Shown: positions 1-5,212, counted from the first letter of the stretch. The stretch: DNA of 5,635 nucleotides from Candidatus Roizmanbacteria bacterium (GCA_026395475.1 JAPLYQ010000059.1:1-5635); one strand, 5' to 3'. The notes: generated by a model not told the origin, from the letters alone. Made by a program: numbers and translations.

Positions 1-529
1 ATTTTCCCCATACTTTTTCAATAAGAGTCTCACGATCTCCAAATACATGATCCGCCTCAAATGCTTGACAGTATTGAGCTTCTTGTTTTCCGTCAACTAA
101 TTCGTGCAAAGTCTCCATGACCGGATGTGGAGTAAGCCAGAACGATCGGTGCCAAGGTCCAAGACCCCATCCTTGCATCTCTCTTCTTAATCTATCTCGT
201 AATTCTCGTTTACTTTCAGGAATTTCATATGAGATGATTCTCAATTTTTTATCCCATGTTTCTTTTAAGAATCTGAATGAAGGAAACTCGAGTGCAAGTG
301 AATGAAATCCTTTTTGTGTAAGTTTATAAGAAGGAATTTCATCTTTTGCAGATCCTTTGGTTATTTCTCCTGCACGAACTAAAGAAGCAAGTGTTGCTTT
401 TGTTTTTTGATTGAGTGAAAAATCAAACATTTGTTGAACATTTTCATCAAGTGAGATTTCTATAAAGTCAACGTTTGATAAAAGGAAAAGTGCGAGTAAT
501 ATTTTCGTTCGACGTTCTTTTATTCCCAT
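1..529 (-). CDS. PaaX-like transcriptional regulator (Cas2-like middle domain), partial at C-terminus
   Basis: The N-terminal 176 codons of a reverse-strand gene are present; the 3' end lies beyond position 1. Residues 1-80 form a winged-helix-like region: a basic start (GIKERRTKILLALF) leads to a wing-type element (SYKLTQKG, about residues 67-74). Residues 93-134 (KLRIISYEIPESKRELRDRL, later GWGLGPWHRSFWLTPHP) match the PaaX central domain, which has a Cas2-like ferredoxin fold; the pattern is a beta strand, IPE, an Arg-rich helix, G-x-G, then W-x-S-x-W-x-x-P. The end (DHVFGDRETLIEKVWGK) resembles the start of the PaaX C-terminal region. PaaX proteins are DNA-binding repressors, known from phenylacetate catabolism, but CPR homologues have no assigned target and are often labelled Cas2 by annotation pipelines. 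No cas genes or CRISPR repeats accompany it, so a regulator is the better reading. The ATG at 529 was chosen because it sits about 10 nt from a strong -10 box; an in-frame TTG lies upstream at 541. Family call fairly sure, function unknown. Confidence 0.8.
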   Translation of the reverse strand, partial: MGIKERRTKILLALFLLSNVDFIEISLDENVQQMFDFSLNQKTKATLASLVRAGEITKGSAKDEIPSYKLTQKGFHSLALEFPSFRFLKETWDKKLRIISYEIPESKRELRDRLRREMQGWGLGPWHRSFWLTPHPVMETLHELVDGKQEAQYCQAFEADHVFGDRETLIEKVWGK

Positions 530-539
530 ATATGTGACC

Positions 540-568
540 AATATAACAGACGGGAAAATACATGTCAA
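540..568 (-). promoter_or_regulatory. Sigma70-type promoter of the PaaX-like gene, near-leaderless
   Basis: On the reverse strand a perfect -35 hexamer TTGACA (568-563) is followed by a 17-nt spacer and the -10 hexamer TATATT (545-540). Only 10 nt separate the -10 box from the ATG at 529. With a usual start 6-8 nt past the -10 box, the 5' leader would be about 2-5 nt, leaving no room for a Shine-Dalgarno site. The hexamers and spacing are seen directly; the transcription start is inferred. Confidence 0.75.
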
Positions 569-662
569 TAGGGAAATTTAAGAACATATTCATCATGAAC
601 ATTCACAGACAATGTTTTTTGTATTCACCAAACTTTAAACTCCAAAAAAAATATAAATACAT

Positions 663-691
663 TTGACAAATCGAAATCAATATCTTTAAAT
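663..691 (+). promoter_or_regulatory. Candidate promoter of the surface-protein operon
   Basis: A perfect TTGACA (663-668) is followed after 17 nt by TTAAAT (686-691), a 4/6 match to the -10 consensus. Transcription would start near 698, giving a leader of about 26 nt to the ATG of the first duplicate copy (724) and about 114 nt to the intact gene at 812. It faces away from the regulator promoter at 540-568, so the two genes are divergently transcribed across about 190 bases and the regulator could in principle act on both. An alternative -10-like TATATT occurs at 727-732 (and again at 815-820 in the second copy), 9 nt before the ATG at 742/830, but without a good -35 hexamer. Confidence 0.45.
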
Positions 692-723
692 GAAACTAAT
701 ACCTAAATTTTTTACTTATCTAT

Positions 724-822
724 ATGTATATTAAGAAAGGAATGAGAAAGACAATTTCAGTTTCAGTTCTTGCGGCATTTTTAATGCTTCAAGTACTCCC
801 TTATCTGCCTGATGTATATTAA
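724..822 (+). pseudogene. Truncated duplicate 5' end of the surface-protein gene (decoy signal-peptide ORF)
   Basis: From the ATG at 724 the frame reads the same 29 residues as the intact protein (MYIKKGMRKTIS, then the hydrophobic segment to YLP), then passes into the second copy one base out of frame, adds D-V-Y and stops at TAA (820-822). The 32-residue product would be little more than a signal peptide. Its stop overlaps the start of the intact gene (ATG 812-814) by 11 bases, so ribosomes ending here could in principle restart on the real gene. It is most simply the relic of the 88-bp duplication, but it lies between the promoter candidate and the intact ORF and could change expression. 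Whether it is translated is unknown. Confidence 0.7.
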
Positions 823-899
823 GAAAGGAATGAGAAAGACAATTTCAGTTTCAGTTCTTGCGGCATTTTTAATGCTTCAAGTACTCCCTTATCTGCCTG
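724..899 (+). repeat. 88-bp exact tandem duplication covering start codon and signal peptide
   Basis: Positions 724-811 and 812-899 are identical over all 88 bases and directly adjacent. Each unit starts at an ATG (724 and 812) and encodes the first 29 codons of the surface protein plus one extra base, so it spans the whole start region and the hydrophobic core of the signal peptide. Because 88 is not a multiple of three, the first copy is out of frame with the second. Perfect identity points to a very recent event or to an assembly artefact at a repeat or strain variant. Confidence 0.95.
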
Positions 900-2365
900 T
901 TTCAGTCCAAAACATTCCCCTTGTAAGTACATTAAAGAAGGCGTCTATATTCCATCCTGCTGAGATTGATGCTGTAGGTATATCTTCTGCTTCAGCAACT
1001 CTTACTAACCCTCGTCTTTCATTTCATGGATTAGTAAATGCAACGATCGCAGCTGGAGCAAATGTCGCCGTTGTTAAAAACTCTGGAGCTGGCGGTGATT
1101 ACAACACACGAAATATATTTCCAATGGATGGCGTAAAAATTGATTCAAATGCGGTTATCAATGTTGCTTCTGTTTCATCTGACTTAGTGACCTTCACCTT
1201 AAAGACACCTCTTGTTTCACAAGCCCTTGCAAATACAAATATGACAGTAGCACAAGGTGGACAACTAAAAGTACAAATATTCACAGCTTCAAACATTCCA
1301 GCAAATGGAAGTATCAAAATTTCAGTCCCAGCACCAAATGAAGTTGTTGGTCTCACAACAGATGGTATCCCACTTGCTGAAACAGCATTAACAAGTAGTG
1401 GATTTGATACAAACGGAATGACAAATGCAAATATCACATGTCCTGGAACATTTTCGGCAGGAACATTTACGGCAGGAGCAAGTGGAGCACCTCACACATT
1501 TACATGTAATAACGGCGCTTCCCCAGTTCTTGCAGGAACTCCTCTCACAGTAATTATTGGAGACAACTCAAAACCACTTATTAATCCAGCTCCAATTTCC
1601 GGTGCACATGCACAAGGAGTCGCAGATATATACAATATTAAGACAGAAACATATTCAACAGCAAATGGTGGTGGTTCACTTCTTGAAGATGGATTTGCTC
1701 GAACAGCCCCTATTGAAGGAGTACTTGTTACAGCAACTGTTGATGAAACACTACAATTCACCATTGCTGGAGTCGCATCAGGCGCAAGCACCTACTGTGG
1801 ACAAGCTCATAGCGCTGGTATTACAACAACAGCAACAGCAGTGCCATGGGGAACTCTTGGATCAGGATATGTTATTGATAAGAATGAGGCGGTTCAACAA
1901 TTGATTGTCACAACCAATGCAGCAAGTGGATATAAAGTGTATGCAGAAGAAAATGACCAAATGGGTGATGAAGGTGCAGCATGTGCAGGATCTGTTCCTT
2001 CTGTAGAACCATACACATTTACTGGACCAACAACATGTATTAAGGACGTGTCTGTTGGATCTATAAGCCACTTAGTAGCTGCTGACTGGGGAGCAACTCC
2101 AGGAACAAACTATGGATTTGGATATGCAACACAAGGTACAGATTCAGTTGTATCATATAGCACAGGTGGTACCTATATGGCACGTCAGTTTGCAGATCAG
2201 CAAGCAGGTGAAGATAAGTATGCTGCAGGCGCAGAAGTTATGACCAATAGTGGCCCAGTAAGTGCAAGTGCAGTTTACGTCTGTTACAGAATCAACATCC
2301 CAGGCACACAACCAGCAGGATACTACTATAACAAGTTGAAATATACCGCAGTTCCTAAGTTTTAA
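812..2365 (+). CDS. Secreted CPR-type beta-rich surface protein, first gene of exported operon
   Basis: A 517-aa exported protein of no named family that I can assign. The basic start (KKGMRKT) and hydrophobic stretch at residues 11-28 form a signal peptide; the cleavage site is not obvious. The rest is rich in Thr, Ser, Ala and Gly, as in beta-sandwich surface proteins. Recognisable segments are IPANGSIKISVPAP (about 162-175), typical of CPR secreted proteins; DETLQFTIAGVASG (311-324); VPWGTLGSG followed by QQLIVTTNAASGYKVYAEEN (344-381); and the C-terminal PAGYYYNKLKYTAVPKF (501-517), which resembles the closing strand of WxL-like or CPR surface proteins. A strict W-x-L motif is absent. Six cysteines (210, 232, 329, 391, 409, 491) could form disulfides. 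There is no C-terminal membrane helix or LPXTG, so it is probably released or held by a partner. The start could be ATG 812 or ATG 830 (MRKTIS); neither has a well-spaced Shine-Dalgarno. A surface subunit or adhesin is an inference. Confidence 0.8.
   Translation: MYIKKGMRKTISVSVLAAFLMLQVLPYLPVSVQNIPLVSTLKKASIFHPAEIDAVGISSASATLTNPRLSFHGLVNATIAAGANVAVVKNSGAGGDYNTRNIFPMDGVKIDSNAVINVASVSSDLVTFTLKTPLVSQALANTNMTVAQGGQLKVQIFTASNIPANGSIKISVPAPNEVVGLTTDGIPLAETALTSSGFDTNGMTNANITCPGTFSAGTFTAGASGAPHTFTCNNGASPVLAGTPLTVIIGDNSKPLINPAPISGAHAQGVADIYNIKTETYSTANGGGSLLEDGFARTAPIEGVLVTATVDETLQFTIAGVASGASTYCGQAHSAGITTTATAVPWGTLGSGYVIDKNEAVQQLIVTTNAASGYKVYAEENDQMGDEGAACAGSVPSVEPYTFTGPTTCIKDVSVGSISHLVAADWGATPGTNYGFGYATQGTDSVVSYSTGGTYMARQFADQQAGEDKYAAGAEVMTNSGPVSASAVYVCYRINIPGTQPAGYYYNKLKYTAVPKF
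1445..1474 (+). repeat. 15-bp in-frame tandem repeat inside the surface-protein gene
   Basis: The 15-mers at 1445-1459 and 1460-1474 differ at one base and encode GTFSA followed by GTFTA (residues 212-221). It is a small in-frame duplication that lengthens a Gly/Thr/Ala loop between two cysteines (210 and 232), consistent with slipped-strand replication. Confidence 0.7.
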
Positions 2366-2386
2366 TAATTTTATTTAGCATGTTTT

Positions 2387-2393
2387 AAAAGGA
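2387..2393 (+). promoter_or_regulatory. Weak Shine-Dalgarno candidate before the WxLIP-like gene
   Basis: AAAAGGA lies in the 41-nt gap after the surface-protein gene, but 13 nt from the ATG at 2407, longer than the usual 5-9 nt. It is the only purine-rich candidate there. No promoter or terminator is visible in this gap, which supports co-transcription. Confidence 0.35.
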
Positions 2394-2406
2394 TTAATAC
2401 ATACAT

Positions 2407-3411
2407 ATGAGAAAAAATATAAAGAATATAACAGCTATAACATTTGCAGCCGTTATGATGGTTATATCATCTCAGCATGTGTTGGCTCAATCGAGTATCC
2501 CTCTCACCGTGGGACCTGCAAGACAACAACTTACCATTAATCCTGGAGAAACAGCTAATTTTGCAATAAAATACTACAATCAAAGTGAAATTCCTCTGAG
2601 TGGTGCAGTTAATGTCGCAGATTTCGTCGTTGACAGTAGTGATGGATCTCCTCGTATTATTGATAATATAGATCAAGCAAATCCAAAATTTACTGCTTCA
2701 AAATGGGTCACATTGTCAATGGAACAAATAACCATTGCTCCAAATGATCGTGTGATTGTAACTGGTTCCCTTTCAGTTCCAAAAGATGCCCGACCAGGTG
2801 GACGATATGTATCAGTCTATTTCGAACCATCAGTTGGTACACCTTCAACAGTTGGCACAGATAACGGAGCAACGGGTGTCTCACCTCGTATTGCATCATT
2901 ACTGTATATAAGAGTTAATGGTCCTATCACTGAAAATGCATTTATTTCGAATATGTTTGCAAAGTCATTCTATGAATATGGACCAATTGAAGTAACAGCC
3001 CACATCACCAATAGTGGTGATTATCATGTCCGCCCACGAGGCGTGTTTACACTCACAAATCCTCTTGGAGGAGTTGTTGAACAATCAAGCTTAAAAGAAG
3101 CAAATATATTTCCAGATGCTCTTCGCATATTCACAGCATCAGTCGGTGAAAAATGGATGATGGGTCAATATAAGATCACGTTGAACGCATTGTATGGAGA
3201 AAAAGCACAAGTTATGGAACGATCTGTCTACGTTTGGGTATTTCCTTGGAGAGTTGCACTCGTAGTCCTTCTTACTCTTATTATTCTTGGCATTATCGCA
3301 AAAGCGGTCTACAAGAATATCATAGTAAAAGAAGCAAGTCTTGAAGAGGAATTGTCAGAAGAGAGAAAAGAAATCGAAAAACTGAAGAAACAACTTGGTA
3401 AACGTGAATAA
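2407..3411 (+). CDS. DUF916/WxLIP-like membrane-anchored envelope protein
   Basis: A 334-aa exported protein. The signal peptide is residues 1-27, with basic start MRKNIK, a hydrophobic core and a cleavage site after VLA. Residues 30-175 form a first beta-sandwich like the WxL-interacting (DUF916/WxLIP) domain: LTVGPARQQLTINPGETANF, then IKYYNQSEIPLSG, KWVTLS, ITIAPNDRVIVTGSLSVP and PGGRYVSVYFEP. Residues 180-275 look like a second Ig-like domain (EVTAHITNSGDYHVRPRGVF). A membrane helix at about 279-301 (FPWRVALVVLLTLIILGIIA) is followed by a short charged tail (308-333) with coiled-coil character. The order signal peptide, two Ig-like domains, helix and short tail is that of Firmicutes WxLIP proteins, which bind peptidoglycan and hold WxL proteins at the surface. 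Its place directly after a secreted beta-rich protein fits a similar holding or chaperone-like role, which is inferred. The coiled-coil tail suggests oligomerisation or a cytoplasmic partner. Confidence 0.75.
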   Translation: MRKNIKNITAITFAAVMMVISSQHVLAQSSIPLTVGPARQQLTINPGETANFAIKYYNQSEIPLSGAVNVADFVVDSSDGSPRIIDNIDQANPKFTASKWVTLSMEQITIAPNDRVIVTGSLSVPKDARPGGRYVSVYFEPSVGTPSTVGTDNGATGVSPRIASLLYIRVNGPITENAFISNMFAKSFYEYGPIEVTAHITNSGDYHVRPRGVFTLTNPLGGVVEQSSLKEANIFPDALRIFTASVGEKWMMGQYKITLNALYGEKAQVMERSVYVWVFPWRVALVVLLTLIILGIIAKAVYKNIIVKEASLEEELSEERKEIEKLKKQLGKRE

Positions 3412-3427
3412 TACCCAAGCTTCTCTT

Positions 3428-4411
3428 ATGAAAAAGTGTCTTCTTTCGGCAATCTTTATAAGCGTCCTATGCTTTACTCACTTTCCTGTGTATGCCGCGA
3501 CATCTGGGCCAGTGGAGGGTGCTTTAGTCACTGTATCGGCGACTGTGGGAGGAGCTGAAAAACCACCAATTGATGAAAATAAACGATTTGCCGTGTATGG
3601 ATATTCATCTCCAAACGCTACAGTGAAGATTCAATCCCCTATTTATGGAGAAACAAAGGCAGATGCAACCGGATTTTACGAGTTTAAATATCTATTTCTC
3701 ACTCTATTTCATGAAGATCTTTGTATTGTTGCTCAAGATACTGAAAAAAGATCTACGCCGCCCATTTGTATTCCTCCCCCAGTTGCAGAAGCAGATAAGC
3801 GCGTTGGTCCTATTATTCTTCCTCCCTCGACCTCAATTAGTGCAGGAAGCGCATATATTGGAGATACTGTCACCCTCACTGGTCAAACTATCCCAAACGT
3901 AGATGTAAAACTATCTCTTTTTACCGATGAAAGCCAAAAGAATAAAAAACTTACTCTTATTCCTGAAGCATATGCGTATACTATCCCACAAATGTCTCTC
4001 ACCTCAAATGCCAAGGGAGAATACTCAATTACTCTTCCTACCGCAAGCTCTCAGTTTATCCGTATGTTTACTAGAGCTCTGTATGAAGGCAACTCAACTC
4101 CAAAAAGCCTTACCCTCGTACTTGATATCTTTCCTCTATGGATGATCCTCTTTAAGTTCTTTACCAACTTCTTTTCATTGCTGAAATCGCATTTCATTGA
4201 GTTTATTATCCTGGGCCAGCTGTATTTTCTCCTGATGTACTTTATGAGGAAATACTTTAACCCCCACTTTATTAGCAATCATCGTCATCGTGAGTTGGCT
4301 ATTATCCATGGTGAATTAGCTATCTTTCCCCATGATATTGTGGTTCAAAGCACTGCATTGGCAAGAAGAGATGTTGCCCTATCCAAGGGTACATTAAACT
4401 CTAAATCATAA
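3428..4411 (+). CDS. Exported membrane-anchored protein with two Ig-like domains
   Basis: A 327-aa protein when started at ATG 3428; this start gives a clean signal peptide (MKKCLLSAIFISVL, cleavage after VYA at residue 23). It follows the WxLIP-like gene by 16 nt, so coupled expression is likely; no Shine-Dalgarno is seen. Residues 30-118 form a first beta-rich domain (ENKRFAVYGYSSPNATVKIQ, then a GETKADATGFYEFKY turn as in carboxypeptidase-regulatory or Ig folds). A Pro-rich linker (PPICIPPPV, about 111-119) follows. Residues 137-232 form a second domain (YIGDTVTLTGQTIPNVDVKL, then NAKGEYSITLP). Hydrophobic segments lie at about 235-252 and 257-273; the second, followed by MRKYF and a His/Arg-rich tail, is the better membrane helix, leaving some 50 cytoplasmic residues. 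I do not recognise a named family. It resembles the third member of CPR secreted-protein clusters. The final residues TLNSKS are written by the heptad repeats that continue downstream. Confidence 0.7.
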   Translation: MKKCLLSAIFISVLCFTHFPVYAATSGPVEGALVTVSATVGGAEKPPIDENKRFAVYGYSSPNATVKIQSPIYGETKADATGFYEFKYLFLTLFHEDLCIVAQDTEKRSTPPICIPPPVAEADKRVGPIILPPSTSISAGSAYIGDTVTLTGQTIPNVDVKLSLFTDESQKNKKLTLIPEAYAYTIPQMSLTSNAKGEYSITLPTASSQFIRMFTRALYEGNSTPKSLTLVLDIFPLWMILFKFFTNFFSLLKSHFIEFIILGQLYFLLMYFMRKYFNPHFISNHRHRELAIIHGELAIFPHDIVVQSTALARRDVALSKGTLNSKS

Positions 4412-4436
4412 ACTCTAAACAAACTTTAAATCCTAA
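4398..4436 (+). repeat. Heptad repeat cluster 1 (ACTCTAA type)
   Basis: Seven-base units follow one another at 4398 (ACTCTAA), 4405 (ATCATAA), 4412 (ACTCTAA) and 4419 (ACAAACT), with another, ATCCTAA, at 4430-4436. The array begins inside the last codons of the upstream gene and includes its stop codon. The unit matches, on the opposite strand, the cluster at 4491-4525. Confidence 0.75.
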
Positions 4437-4526
4437 ATAAAACAAAACTTCAAAGCTATCCATTTAGATTTTTTAAATTTTGCTTTATTTGTTTAGAATT
4501 TAGAGTTTAGTGTTTAGGATTTAAAG
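4424..4526. terminator. Possible bidirectional hairpin between convergent genes
   Basis: Positions 4424-4437 and 4513-4526 are a perfect 14-bp inverted repeat around a 75-nt loop, and TTTTGCTTTA (4478-4487) pairs with TAAAGCAAAA (4522-4531) as an alternative 10-bp stem. They lie between two genes whose ends face each other (4411 and 4536). Neither stem is GC-rich nor followed by a proper T-tract on its own transcript, so termination is possible but weakly supported. Confidence 0.35.
4491..4525 (-). repeat. Heptad repeat cluster 2 (RTTTAGN type), inverted to cluster 1
   Basis: Five uninterrupted 7-mers: GTTTAGA, ATTTAGA, GTTTAGT, GTTTAGG, ATTTAAA. The period is exactly 7 and the core TTTAG is constant in four of five. 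A lone ATTTAGA also occurs at 4462-4468, out of register. The cluster ends about ten bases from the stop of the Big_1 gene. Confidence 0.8.
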
Positions 4527-4535
4527 CAAAAAAAA

Positions 4536-4952
4536 CTATTGATAGAACGAAAGGCGAGCTTTTTGAGGAAGTTTTATCTCATCAATCCCCACATCAAGGT
4601 AATATTCTCCTGGCACCGTTGTACTATACTCAAAAATAGCCTTCCCTGTGGTATCTGTCGTATCTTGCACATTACTTACAACAAGACGTGGATCAGCCCC
4701 TACAATAACCTTTTTACTAGGAACTCCCAGTCCTTGACCATTTAAGACAAATATTGTCACTCGGATCTTATCTTTCCCATTTGCCTGTGCTTTTAAGGGG
4801 TTCGTAAAAACATATGAATTTTCAGCTGATATATCAACAATCGTCATACTAGCCCTACTGCCAAAATACTGAGTTTCATAAAAGAAAAAGAAGAGGGCAA
4901 AAGTTATGAGTACCAAAAAAAACAATATCGCTGATAATAAGAACTTCTGCAT
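4536..4952 (-). CDS. Membrane-anchored single Big_1 (invasin-like Ig) domain protein
   Basis: A 138-aa protein from ATG 4952. It opens with MQK and a strongly hydrophobic helix (residues 4-24), followed by an outside region. This anchor has no cleavage site, so it is probably a signal anchor with the C-terminus outside. Residues 51-136 match a bacterial Ig-like domain 1 (Big_1): NPLKAQANGKDKIRVTIFVL, GQGLGVPSKKVIV, then TDTTGKAIFEYS and VPGEYYLDV, the usual order of A/D-G-x-D, valine-rich strands, G-x-G-V-P, T-D-x-x-G-x-A and P-G-x-Y. Invasins and intimins carry many such domains in series as rigid stalks; here there is one alone, a form common in CPR genomes and of unknown role. Other in-frame starts are ATG 4967, preceded by AGGGG only 2 nt away, and TTG 4988. 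It points towards the operon on the other strand, is transcribed separately, and is flanked by inverted heptad repeats. Confidence 0.75.
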   Translation of the reverse strand: MQKFLLSAILFFLVLITFALFFFFYETQYFGSRASMTIVDISAENSYVFTNPLKAQANGKDKIRVTIFVLNGQGLGVPSKKVIVGADPRLVVSNVQDTTDTTGKAIFEYSTTVPGEYYLDVGIDEIKLPQKARLSFYQ

Positions 4953-4996
4953 AGTAAGAGTATACATCGCCCCTATGCTAGTTTGCAATCTGCAGG

Positions 4997-5002
4997 ATTA
5001 TC
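4997..5002 (-). promoter_or_regulatory. Weak -10 candidate for the Big_1 gene
   Basis: On the reverse strand GATAAT (5002-4997) matches the -10 consensus at 5 of 6 bases and would start transcription near 4990, 20-40 nt before the ATGs at 4967 and 4952. No convincing -35 hexamer lies 16-18 nt upstream, so support is limited. Confidence 0.3.
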
Positions 5003-5050
5003 AAAGTGGTTCAGAGAAGAAGGTGAAGCAAATTACTAAATAGTAATTAG

Positions 5051-5078
5051 ACTCTAAATCCTAAACTCTGAACACTCT
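5051..5078 (+). repeat. Heptad repeat cluster 3 (ACTCTAA type)
   Basis: Consecutive 7-mers ACTCTAA (5051), ATCCTAA (5058), ACTCTGA (5065) and ACACTCT (5072) repeat the unit of cluster 1 in the same orientation. With cluster 2 this places the Big_1 gene between inverted copies. Confidence 0.65.
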
Positions 5079-5123
5079 ATACAAAATTTGAAATTAGAAA
5101 TTATTTATTATTAATTAATCCAA

Positions 5124-5212
5124 GTCATCCCCGCGCAGGCGGGGATCCAGTCGACAATTGTCATTTTTGAATTGAAGATAATAGTCTGGATTCCTGCCTC
5201 CGCAGGAATGAC
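5124..5212. repeat. REP-doublet (REPIN-like) palindromic element, 89 bp
   Basis: Two 27-bp arms, 5124-5150 and 5186-5212, are inverted copies of each other at 22 of 27 positions, separated by 35 bases. Each arm also folds on itself: ATCCCCGC/GCGGGGAT (8-bp stem, loop GCAG) on the left and ATTCCTGC/GCAGGAAT (8-bp stem, loop CTCC) on the right. Four of the five differences between arms are compensatory pairs inside the stems (C-G to T-A), so the hairpins are conserved while the sequence drifts. The arm GTCATYCCYGC...GATCCAG belongs to a type of GTCATTCC/GGAATCCAG palindrome dispersed in many bacterial genomes. It is GC-rich against an AT-rich background, which supports a mobile origin. No transposase is nearby and no target duplication is clear. 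Confidence 0.85.

Noticed and set aside
65..70. Plus-strand TTGACA inside the regulator gene
   Set aside because: No -10 hexamer at 15-19 nt and no plus-strand gene downstream; a chance match.
117..305. 62-codon plus-strand open frame opposite the regulator
   Set aside because: It lies wholly antisense to a clear PaaX-like coding sequence and has no recognisable features.
1..529. Reading the left gene as a CRISPR Cas2
   Set aside because: The Cas2-like part follows a winged-helix domain as in PaaX, and there is no CRISPR array or other cas gene in the window.
1099..1904. Long open frames antisense to and in another frame of the surface-protein gene (99-115 codons)
   Set aside because: Low-complexity translations without domains; they overlap a well-supported gene and arise from its Thr/Ala/Gly-rich codon pattern.
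3395..3427. TTG start giving an 11-residue extension of the third operon protein
   Set aside because: It overlaps the upstream gene, has no Shine-Dalgarno, and would put hydrophilic residues (VNVNNTQ) before a clean signal peptide that begins at ATG 3428.
3414..3427. Lipoprotein signal for the third operon protein (cysteine near residue 15)
   Set aside because: The residues before the cysteine (ISVLC) do not fit a lipobox, and a standard cleavage site after VYA is present.
4051..4278. 75-codon antisense open frame within the third operon gene
   Set aside because: No domain, no start signal, and fully inside a supported gene.
4953..4988. TTG (4988) and ATG (4967) starts for the Big_1 gene
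   Set aside because: TTG 4988 has no supporting site. ATG 4967 has AGGGG only 2 nt away and cannot be excluded, but ATG 4952 gives the most typical signal anchor.
4398..5078. CRISPR array made of the heptad repeats
   Set aside because: Units are 7 bp, contiguous, variable and in both orientations; there are no spacers of regular length.
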